51,295 bases of DNA. It comes from an uncultured Saprospiraceae bacterium (GTDB lineage: Bacteria; Bacteroidota; Bacteroidia; Chitinophagales; Saprospiraceae). The notes under the pieces are model-generated. The model saw nothing but the letters and a program-made list of their open reading frames with translations. It was not told the DNA's origin and made no database searches. Positions 44,428 through 51,295 of the stretch are shown piece by piece (the first letter of the stretch is position 1; each line of letters starts with the position of its first letter). Location: positions 1 through 51,295 of the forward strand of contig CALLAW010000006.1 of assembly GCA_938001865.1 (NCBI GenBank), given 5' to 3'. The translations under genes and the position numbers were made by a program.

Positions 44428-46548
44428 ATGTTGACCCCAATACTCTCAATACTCAAGGCAAGGCTGCAATACTCGCCACAAGCAATTACCAATGTCATCA
44501 AGCTCGCAGACGAAGGTGCTAGTTTGCCATTTATCGCAAGATATCGGAAGGAGATGACTGGCTCTCTCGATGAGGTTGCAATAGGGCAGATCCTTTCGGA
44601 AAATGCAAAGCTGAAAACTCTGATCAAGCGGAAGGAAACAATCTTAGAGGCAATCAGCAGTCAAGGAAAGCTGACTGATAAGCTGAGACGATCAATCGAA
44701 GACTGTTGGGAAGAGACCTTACTCGAAGATCTCTACCTTCCATACAAGCAGAAGCGTAAGACTAAGGCGACTGTGGCTAGAGACAGAGGTCTAGATCCTT
44801 TAGCTAGACTGATCATGGCTCAGAAGTCATATGACCTCCCCATCAAGGCAAGAGCTTACATCTCAAAAGATGTCCCCAATCCGGCAGCAGCCCTAGAGGG
44901 AGCAAGACACATCATCTCTGAGTGGGTAAGCGAAAATACTGGTACAAGAGAGATCACTCGTAAGGCATATGGCTACGCAACGATCGAATCAAAAGTGGTC
45001 AAGTCAAAGAAAGATGAAGCAGTTAAGTACAAGGATTACTTTGACTTCAGTCAGCCATTAAAGAAGTGTCCATCACACAGAATCTTAGCGATCAATCGTG
45101 CTGAAGAAGAAGGACTCCTCAGGGTGAAGCTCGTGATAGATCAGGAGAGATTAGAGGATGCCATCCTGCGCTATTATTATGTAGGGAATCATGAGTGTGG
45201 AGACCAAATCCAATTGGCTATCCAAGATGCTCTCAAGCGACTCCTCTGCCCATCGATAGAGAACGAAACTAGAAAGGCTGCAAAGGCGGTAGCTGATACG
45301 GAGGCCATCTCAGTCTTCAGTAAGAATGCCTATCAGCTCCTCCTAGCACCACCTGTAGGAGGTAAGGTGACATTGGCACTTGACCCAGGATTCAGGACTG
45401 GATGTAAGGTAGTAGTCTTGTCAGAGACTGGGGCCTTACTTGGCAATACTGCGATCTACCCACATCCTCCCCAGCGATCAGTGACAGAGGCCGAGCAAGT
45501 CATCTATGAGCTTGTCAGCAAATATAAGGTGGAAGTGATTGCCATTGGGAACGGGACTGCAGGCAAGGAATCCTACCAGTGGATTCAGAGTCTCAGACTA
45601 GGGGATGAAGTACAAACTTACCTCGTCAATGAAGATGGAGCATCGATCTATTCTGCATCTGAAGTAGCGAGAGAAGAGTTTCCCAATCAGGATGTCACTG
45701 TGAGAGGTGCAGTCTCTATCGGTCGTCGATTGATGGACCCCTTAGCAGAGTTAGTCAAGATCGATCCAAAGTCAATTGGTGTCGGACAGTATCAGCACGA
45801 TGTCAACCAATCTCAACTCAAAACTGAACTTGATCAAACGGTCTCACGAGCGGTGAATGCAGTTGGTATCAATCTCAATACTGCGAGTAAGCACCTCCTC
45901 ACTTACGTCTCTGGTCTTGGTCCAGGACTTGCAAGTAATATTGTTAAATACAGAGAAGAGATTGGGAGTTTTGAATCTCGAAAGCAATTGATGGATGTCT
46001 CCAAACTCGGTAAGAAAGCTTACGAACAAGCAGCAGGATTTCTCAGAGTGAAGGATGGAGATAACCTACTAGATGATACAGCTGTCCACCCAGAGAGATA
46101 TAAGCTCGTCAACAAGATCGCCAAGCAAGAAGGTATCAAACTCGATACTCTCATCGGAAACCGAGAAGCCCTCAACCAGATCAAACTCAACAACTATATC
46201 AGCGATGAAGTAGGGATGCCAACTCTCAAGGATATCATCAAAGAACTCAGCAAGCCAGGTCTTGATCCAAGAGGAGAGGCTGAGGCAGTACAGTTCGACA
46301 CACGTCTCCAATCGATCAGCGACCTCCACGAAGGCATGCAACTCAAAGGTACTGTGACCAACCTCACTAAGTTTGGAGCCTTTGTCGATATAGGGATCAA
46401 GGAAGGAGCTTTACTGCACATCTCTCAGATTGTAGATCGCTTCATCAGTGATCCAGCAGAAGTATTGAGTATCAACCAAGCTGTCGATGTCAAGGTCATC
46501 AGTGTTGATGTGGATCGGAAGCGGATTGGGTTGACGATGAAGGGGTAG
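44428..46548 (+). CDS. tex: Tex-family transcription accessory/RNA-binding protein
   Basis: This 706-residue protein has the full Tex architecture. An N-terminal helical region (ASLPFIARYRKEMTGSLDE) leads to a YqgF-like RNase H fold (LALDPGFRTGCKVVVLSETG), then helix-hairpin-helix repeats (INLNTASKHLLTYVSGLGPGLA). The C-terminal S1 domain is GMQLKGTVTNLTKFGAFVDIG. Tex binds nucleic acid and affects transcription and stress tolerance. It is monocistronic and converges on the beta-barrel gene 27 bases away. Confidence 0.96.
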   Translation: MLTPILSILKARLQYSPQAITNVIKLADEGASLPFIARYRKEMTGSLDEVAIGQILSENAKLKTLIKRKETILEAISSQGKLTDKLRRSIEDCWEETLLEDLYLPYKQKRKTKATVARDRGLDPLARLIMAQKSYDLPIKARAYISKDVPNPAAALEGARHIISEWVSENTGTREITRKAYGYATIESKVVKSKKDEAVKYKDYFDFSQPLKKCPSHRILAINRAEEEGLLRVKLVIDQERLEDAILRYYYVGNHECGDQIQLAIQDALKRLLCPSIENETRKAAKAVADTEAISVFSKNAYQLLLAPPVGGKVTLALDPGFRTGCKVVVLSETGALLGNTAIYPHPPQRSVTEAEQVIYELVSKYKVEVIAIGNGTAGKESYQWIQSLRLGDEVQTYLVNEDGASIYSASEVAREEFPNQDVTVRGAVSIGRRLMDPLAELVKIDPKSIGVGQYQHDVNQSQLKTELDQTVSRAVNAVGINLNTASKHLLTYVSGLGPGLASNIVKYREEIGSFESRKQLMDVSKLGKKAYEQAAGFLRVKDGDNLLDDTAVHPERYKLVNKIAKQEGIKLDTLIGNREALNQIKLNNYISDEVGMPTLKDIIKELSKPGLDPRGEAEAVQFDTRLQSISDLHEGMQLKGTVTNLTKFGAFVDIGIKEGALLHISQIVDRFISDPAEVLSINQAVDVKVISVDVDRKRIGLTMKG

Positions 46549-46596
46549 GGGTGTTATATAGGATAAAGACTGATATTACATCCTATACTGTACCCC
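46548..46596. repeat. Long inverted repeat at the tex/beta-barrel gene junction
   Basis: GGGGT (46548-46552) pairs with ACCCC (46592-46596), and TATAGGAT (46557-46564) with ATCCTATA (46580-46587), with an internal loop. It spans the end of the barrel gene. There is no T-run on either strand, so a bidirectional terminator role is uncertain. Confidence 0.55.
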
Positions 46597-47922
46597 CAAG
46601 CCAACATTGAGAGTATTAAATCTTTGAACATCGTAACTTCCATCGTCACTCAAGTCATTGAGTTGAAATCTCGATGCTACTCTGCAGAAGACATCAAGTT
46701 TGTCACTTTGCAATGGTTGGTAGTGCCAAGAGATGGCAGCAAGACCACTCAAGAGACCAGCCTTACGGAGTTGAAGATTTTCTATTGAATTAAATGTATT
46801 GACTCCATCGAATTCTTTGATGTCGTAGGTGCTAAATAGAGAGGCTGAGATCCCGCCTTCTACAGCAAAGTAACTCCGTTGTCTTTCTAAAACTTCTAAT
46901 CCAAAGATGACTGGAATGCTGACAAATTGGTACCGATTGTAGAGGTGATACTCTGTCGTTTCTTCAATACTCACTTCGGCTTCTCCTAATACAGCGTCAA
47001 AGGTGCCATCAGAATTGAAATAACGTTCGATGATTTGACCATCTTCGATTTGGGTGTAACTCTGAGTACTTACTCCTTCAAGGCGAGTCGTATACTTGTC
47101 TATATTGAGACCAGTCTTTAGATAACTCTTTGGTGAAAGGTATTTCTTGTAATGGAGTGAAGCAGAAGTACCGTCAACTGCCTTCTCATCATTGTATGTG
47201 GTTCCAGTTGTGAAAGCACTGTAACCGATGTCAATACTGAGAGATTGTGCTCCTGCCTTATTTGCCTTACTTCTCTTACGTGGATCTAATTCTATAAGGT
47301 TGCCTGTGGATACTGTCAATTGATTATTGAGGGTGTGTGAGAGTTGGCTTACCTGAGTGATTTGACTGATCATTGATTGGTCAGTCGAGATCTGTAATTC
47401 GTTGCCTGATCGAGTTGATTGAGTATTGTTTGGAGTCTCCTGTTTTACAGTAGTGGGGGTATCTTGTTGAACATCTTCAATGAGAGTGTATCTATGTATT
47501 GCCTGGATAGACTCAGCTGGCAGGACTAGATCTTGTGAGACATTTGTCTGCAGTTTTTGTATCGTTGATGTGATGTCTGATTTTCCAGTTTGTGATTGGG
47601 TATTATCGATCTGTAGATTGAGGGTTTCTATTGTTACTTCATCTGTCTTGGCTTTGTTGTATTGCGCCACTTGTTTATACTCAACTTTAGTTTCTGATAG
47701 TTGAGTTTCAGTGATCTCATTTTGCGTAAGCGAGGTAGAGTAGAGGTACCATGATGCACCTACTGCAGCTAATCCAGCACAGAGCAACCAGAGTCTGTTG
47801 GGTCTCTGGGGAGTTGCTTTCCGTCTCTCTTGGAGGGCAGCCCACTCTTGTTCAAGATTCATCTCTGAGTCAAAATCTTGAAATTTTTCATTGAGTCCTT
47901 CGTCAAGCCAATTGTCTCTCAT
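46576..47922 (-). CDS. Membrane-anchored protein with C-terminal outer-membrane beta-barrel-like domain
   Basis: This 448-residue protein has an acidic soluble N-terminus of about 43 residues (MRDNWLDEGLNEKFQDFDSE), one membrane segment (NRLWLLCAGLAAVGASWYLY), and a long Gln/Thr/Ser-rich linker (about 65-215). The C-terminal half looks like an eight- to ten-strand PorT/OmpA-type barrel (SIDIGYSAFTTGTTY, ending LNVGLGVQYRM). The N-terminal part resembles the cytoplasmic end of anti-sigma factors. Its gene overlaps the upstream ECF sigma gene by 20 bases, so it probably binds or controls that sigma factor. A single chain with an inner-membrane anchor and a barrel domain is topologically odd. 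Confidence 0.8.
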   Translation of the reverse strand: MRDNWLDEGLNEKFQDFDSEMNLEQEWAALQERRKATPQRPNRLWLLCAGLAAVGASWYLYSTSLTQNEITETQLSETKVEYKQVAQYNKAKTDEVTIETLNLQIDNTQSQTGKSDITSTIQKLQTNVSQDLVLPAESIQAIHRYTLIEDVQQDTPTTVKQETPNNTQSTRSGNELQISTDQSMISQITQVSQLSHTLNNQLTVSTGNLIELDPRKRSKANKAGAQSLSIDIGYSAFTTGTTYNDEKAVDGTSASLHYKKYLSPKSYLKTGLNIDKYTTRLEGVSTQSYTQIEDGQIIERYFNSDGTFDAVLGEAEVSIEETTEYHLYNRYQFVSIPVIFGLEVLERQRSYFAVEGGISASLFSTYDIKEFDGVNTFNSIENLQLRKAGLLSGLAAISWHYQPLQSDKLDVFCRVASRFQLNDLSDDGSYDVQRFNTLNVGLGVQYRM

Positions 47923-48460
47923 ATCTGTGATTATAGTTTTTTTTGGAAAGGAGGTGTTGAAGTAATTTCTTTGCTCTAGTGAGTTGAGATCGTGAGGTAG
48001 TTTCTGCGATATTCAATTGTTCTCCTATCTGCTTATGTGACCATCCTTCGAAGACATACAGGTTGAAGACTTCTCGATAGCCAGAAGGCAATTGTTGGAT
48101 GACATTGAGGATGACGTTACGTGGTATAGCGACGAGGTCTTCTTTGGTCAATTGAGGTTCAGGGAGCTGTTCTGGGTAGCTCATTTTTACCTGAGTAGCA
48201 CTCTTCCGCATCAATTCTAGGATTCGATTAGTGCAGACTCTGTGCATCCATCCTTCAAATGATCCTTTGTCTGGATTGAACTGATTGATCTTAGTAAAAA
48301 TCAAGATAAAGCACTCTTGCAGATAGTCTTGAGCTTCGACATTCTGCGAAGCATATCTTCTACAGATTGTCAGCACTTTGGGTGCAAAGCGGAGAAAGAG
48401 TGCTTTCTCTGCCTTGCTATCCTTTTGCTTTATGCGTGATATGATTTGACTTAAGTCCAA
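47903..48460 (-). CDS. ECF-type RNA polymerase sigma factor
   Basis: This 185-residue sigma-70-family factor has region 2 (around AQDYLQECFILIFTKINQF, GSFEGWMHRVCTNR) and region 4 (LPSGYREVFNLYVFEGWSHKQI, with HTH continuing NIAETTSRSQLTRAKKLL). Size and layout are those of ECF sigma factors. The start is TTG at 48460, because an in-frame TAA lies just upstream and no ATG occurs before region 2. The gene overlaps the anchored barrel gene by 20 bases, as sigma/anti-sigma pairs commonly do, and lies 51 bases after a lipoprotein gene. Confidence 0.92.
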   Translation of the reverse strand: MDLSQIISRIKQKDSKAEKALFLRFAPKVLTICRRYASQNVEAQDYLQECFILIFTKINQFNPDKGSFEGWMHRVCTNRILELMRKSATQVKMSYPEQLPEPQLTKEDLVAIPRNVILNVIQQLPSGYREVFNLYVFEGWSHKQIGEQLNIAETTSRSQLTRAKKLLQHLLSKKNYNHRYERQLA

Positions 48461-48511
48461 TTTTTATTTTTGGTTTTACCTCAGTGAAAGTAAGTGTCTG
48501 TAGATTAGCAA

Positions 48512-50344
48512 TTACTGGAGTACGACTGCTTCTATCTCGATATCTCCGACATAATTTACCCACGAGTTAGCAACATTTTTGATTCGATACCCGATAGTTA
48601 TATCGCGGAGATTGAGCTTGAGGATTTCACCAGGGCTATCAGCAGCTTGGAGTACAACTGTTGAGATATTTTGCACATTAGTGTTGAAGTTGGGCACAAA
48701 GTACTCGTACTCTTCATCTTCTGCACTCGTCGGTGGAGACCAGAAGACGTAGTCATAGCTCCAGCTTGGATTGACCAAGCTATTGTTGCTCTCAGAGAGG
48801 ATCATGATATAGGAGATCGGATCATTGAGCGGAGGGAGTAACTCGGAGTAGGTAAATACATAAGAGGTAGCTCCCATGTTATTCTCTTGGAGATCGACGG
48901 TGCAGTTGTCAAAGTCCTTCTCCGTACCATTATAGATCAACTTGACTGCGCCGAGTGTCGGACTGATATCGATACAGACAGAGAGAGTACCTACATCTTG
49001 CAGCTCTCCGTCAATATTGACTGTAATGATATCACTGACTAGGCTAGTCTCAGGATTGATACCTCTCATCTCGACATCTTCACCTTCGCATGATGGGATG
49101 AATACTCTGAAGTTACCTTGTGCATTGGTCTCTGTCTGGACGGTGTAGTTAAATGTTGGATAATCAAAGTAGACTTCTCCATTGGGAATAGGTGTCATAT
49201 CGCAATCAACCAAGATGCCTGATACTAAGGTGAATCCATTATTGTTAGAGATATCGATGACTCCTAGATCAAAGATTCCATCTGGGTATGGTCCAATCTC
49301 TTGTGTGTAGATCGCATCCTCTGACTCACATAGCCCCTTGATCGACAATGTAAATTCAATATCGATCGGGACGAATCCATAGAAAAATCCATCAGAGTCG
49401 GTCCAGAGTGTATAGATAGCTCCCGTCGTCTGATCTTCGAGATGTACCTTGATTGCGGATACTCCTTGATCATCAATGACTTGACCCTCGATGAATGCTG
49501 TCTCGAATGGTACATCACAATTCCACGTAGTGAAGTGATTGACTTCGCCGATATACTTTCCTCCTTGGTAGGCTGCACTTCCTTCTTCCTTCCAGAGTCC
49601 GTCAGATTCGTCAAAGTACCAGAGTGGAAGTTGAGCTGGAGCCTTGTCCATCAATGCACTTGGTACGGCTACCTCAAGAGTAGCTGGAGCACTGATATTG
49701 AGAGGTTCGCCTGATGTCGCTTCTATTTGGATATTGAGCATCCCAAAACTTTGGAGGACATTCATCTCGCCGTCTGCATTAATCGCTGTCAGATTACCTG
49801 GCATGACTTGATCGATATTGTCGAGGGAGGGATCGATGTAGTGTGCATAGATGATAGCCATCCCATTGTAAGGATTACCTGATGCATCGACGAGGTTGTC
49901 CGGCTGGAATGTTACTTGAGAGTTATCACCTATCAGGAATGTCCCACCAGATGATGCATCCATGGTGCCTACGGCTAGTCTCTTATTGAGTTGTACTCTT
50001 GTCTGACTTGTAGCATTGAGGTTTTTGCTCGGGACATAAGACTTGAAGTTGTCAAAGTAACCATCCTTACTGACTGAGATGAGTGTATGTGTACTCTTGC
50101 CGACTCCTGAGAGAGTGAAGTAACCGAGTTCATTAGTGACAGTAGATTCAGTGCCAAGTGTCACTGTAGCATCGTGGAGACCGGAGCCATCCTCTCCCAC
50201 TACAAATCCCTCTATCGTAGTCGGGAAGTGATCTATTGGTGTAGGTGGAGTTTGGTTAATCTGAGTGGTGAAATCATCTTTGCGACACCCTACGATGAGG
50301 ATTGCCAATGTGATGAATGTCATTATAATGTATTGAGGCTTCAT
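48512..50344 (-). CDS. Large lipoprotein with carboxypeptidase-regulatory-like domains
   Basis: This 610-residue protein has a lipobox LIVGC (Cys20). At least three CarboxypepD_reg-type beta-sandwich units follow, recognisable by motifs such as GFVVGEDGSGLHDATVTLG, GQVIDDQGVSAIKVHLED and LVDCDMTPIPNGEVYFDYP. An internal segment, VPSALMDKAPAQLPLWYFDESDG then GEVNHFTTWNCD, occurs in related Saprospiraceae lipoproteins as I recall them. It is probably a surface or outer-membrane lipoprotein with an adhesive or structural role. It precedes the ECF sigma gene on the same strand and could share its transcript. Confidence 0.8.
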   Translation of the reverse strand: MKPQYIIMTFITLAILIVGCRKDDFTTQINQTPPTPIDHFPTTIEGFVVGEDGSGLHDATVTLGTESTVTNELGYFTLSGVGKSTHTLISVSKDGYFDNFKSYVPSKNLNATSQTRVQLNKRLAVGTMDASSGGTFLIGDNSQVTFQPDNLVDASGNPYNGMAIIYAHYIDPSLDNIDQVMPGNLTAINADGEMNVLQSFGMLNIQIEATSGEPLNISAPATLEVAVPSALMDKAPAQLPLWYFDESDGLWKEEGSAAYQGGKYIGEVNHFTTWNCDVPFETAFIEGQVIDDQGVSAIKVHLEDQTTGAIYTLWTDSDGFFYGFVPIDIEFTLSIKGLCESEDAIYTQEIGPYPDGIFDLGVIDISNNNGFTLVSGILVDCDMTPIPNGEVYFDYPTFNYTVQTETNAQGNFRVFIPSCEGEDVEMRGINPETSLVSDIITVNIDGELQDVGTLSVCIDISPTLGAVKLIYNGTEKDFDNCTVDLQENNMGATSYVFTYSELLPPLNDPISYIMILSESNNSLVNPSWSYDYVFWSPPTSAEDEEYEYFVPNFNTNVQNISTVVLQAADSPGEILKLNLRDITIGYRIKNVANSWVNYVGDIEIEAVVLQ

Positions 50345-50528
50345 AGGAATTCAAGTTTAAAAGAGAATTGATTAAATTTGATGATAATCAGCATGCTATA
50401 CTCTGTACTATGAGTAAAAGTGGCGAACGCTGCATCTTGTTTAGGATTAATTGTAAAAAGTTAGACAAAGGCTTCGCAAGGGACTGCTGATTTGATCATT
50501 ATTTGACACTTTAAAGACCTCTTAGAGT

Positions 50529-51026
50529 ATGGACATTAATCTCCTCTTCAGGATATTCATAGCACAGTTTGGTGTTGTGCTTGTTGTTGCTATTATTGCA
50601 CAGTTAATTGCTCCTGGAGGGATAGATTTGATCTTCTGGACGGTGTTCACGTTGATCTTCACAGGACTGGCCTATCGGAGGCAGAAGAAGACTGCAGATG
50701 ATCTCGGGATCACTCAAGATCATAAGGACTACCAGCAGACGAGATTTACGACAGTGGTAGACTCGAGCTTGTCTCCAGACGACATCATCCAATCAATCCA
50801 AGAGAGTCCTGATTATGTAGGGCGGGTCACACTAGACGATCAGGAGATCAGTAAACAGAGATGGAAGGGTGTAGCCAATATGAGTAAGTCTCAGATTACC
50901 AAGATTGATGGTGCCAAAGGCGGTCACAGATATGATATACAGACCCAACCTTACTGGAAGTATACGCTAGTAGATGGCTATGCTAACTATAAGGCACACC
51001 AGGTATTGACCGATCTGATAGGCTAG
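50529..51026 (+). CDS. Small membrane protein of unknown function
   Basis: This 165-residue protein has two N-terminal membrane helices (LLFRIFIAQFGVVLVVAIIAQ and the segment after GGIDLIFW). A soluble domain of about 110 residues follows, containing TRFTTVVDSSLSPDDIIQ and YWKYTLVDGYANYKAH. No family was recognised. The soluble domain resembles a small alpha/beta module that may bind a ligand or partner. The gene is divergent from the large lipoprotein gene and 184 bases away from it. Confidence 0.7.
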   Translation: MDINLLFRIFIAQFGVVLVVAIIAQLIAPGGIDLIFWTVFTLIFTGLAYRRQKKTADDLGITQDHKDYQQTRFTTVVDSSLSPDDIIQSIQESPDYVGRVTLDDQEISKQRWKGVANMSKSQITKIDGAKGGHRYDIQTQPYWKYTLVDGYANYKAHQVLTDLIG

Positions 51027-51070
51027 AGGGTGCAGATATCTGGTTATCATCTTGATTGATAATTGGTAGA

Positions 51071-51112
51071 GATGGTCATCTAGTGATATTAAATGATCAT
51101 CTAGTGATATTA
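51071..51112. repeat. Tandem 21-bp direct duplication
   Basis: Two copies of a 21-base unit lie head to tail (51071-51091 and 51092-51112), with two mismatches. Both contain TCATCTAGTGATATTA. They sit in the intergenic tail after the small membrane protein gene, and no gene was recognised there. Confidence 0.8.
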
Positions 51113-51295
51113 AGAAGTGTTGACACTCAGGTTTTATGGTGGAGAATATTCCATATCTAGCCACCAATCCCATCACTTAGATAAGAGACTTTGCATCTTT
51201 ATCTTGGATCTCTTGGAGTGGAATGTGTCAAGTTAGGCACTCTATCTCTAATATTTTCGAGTTATCTTGCAGCGAATGCCTTAGAGAGTTGGTAT

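Noticed and set aside
50967-51176. 69-codon minus-strand frame containing a small LISLDDHLISLDDHL repeat
   Set aside because: The repeat simply reflects the 21-bp DNA duplication. The frame runs antisense into the membrane protein gene and has no supporting start signal.
51230-51295. Possible C-terminal end of a minus-strand gene at the window edge
   Set aside because: One frame reads about ten residues to a stop, which is too short to support a gene.

Overview
The window looks like a chromosomal segment of a Bacteroidota bacterium, most likely a marine Saprospiria/Saprospiraceae-type organism. The evidence is the type IX secretion (T9SS) C-terminal domains, a PorP/SprF protein, a hybrid two-component regulator, perfect TAnnTTTG -7 promoter elements, little Shine-Dalgarno signal, and HYR-like/dockerin/SprB surface proteins. 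I saw no rRNA, tRNA, insertion sequence, phage gene or CRISPR array. All assignments come from reading motifs by eye; no database search was run.

Region 1 (1-8557, +) encodes a surface-protein locus. It holds the C-terminal part of a giant Cys-rich protein with a dockerin-like module and a T9SS type A tail. Next comes a secreted protein with three cohesin-like domains, SprB-like repeats and a gliding-type (type B) tail. A PorP/SprF outer-membrane protein and a strong terminator follow. A cohesin-dockerin cell-surface assembly exported by T9SS is the most interesting hypothesis in the window.

Region 2 (8577-26340) is a glucuronate utilisation locus. A hybrid two-component regulator (HTCS) and a divergent sirtuin gene precede an 11-gene minus-strand operon. 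In transcription order it encodes GH88 unsaturated glucuronyl hydrolase, GH2 hydrolase, DUF4861 lipoprotein, an SDR (probable fructuronate reductase), UxuA, UxaC, a three-part TRAP transporter, KduD and KduI. Saturated glucuronate (UxaC, SDR, UxuA) and unsaturated uronate (GH88, KduI, KduD) both converge on 2-keto-3-deoxygluconate. KDG kinase, KDPG aldolase, polysaccharide lyases and SusC/SusD are not in the window.

Region 3 (26649-33812) is housekeeping and mixed: TrkH, LysA, a peroxiredoxin-ClpS-Aat cluster (N-degron pathway), an EamA transporter with an odd start, an OlsB/GlsB-like acyltransferase, and a low-molecular-weight tyrosine phosphatase.

Region 4 (34026-39314) is a metal-homeostasis island: a HupE/UreJ-like membrane protein, a His/acid-rich lipoprotein, a TonB receptor, a Fur/Zur-family regulator and a DUF4625-like lipoprotein. 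Near-identical inverted repeats (core TGCAACACTRTTGCA) overlap the promoters of the two lipoprotein genes. A degenerate copy lies at the regulator promoter.

Region 5 (39564-51295) holds an AraC regulator, an AhpD-like protein, GuaB with a VOC protein, TadA with a thioredoxin-fold lipoprotein, and Tex. It ends with a lipoprotein/ECF sigma/anchored beta-barrel cluster and a small membrane protein. Promoter elements of guaB, tex and the fur-family gene lie only 3-5 bases from their start codons, suggesting leaderless or nearly leaderless transcripts.
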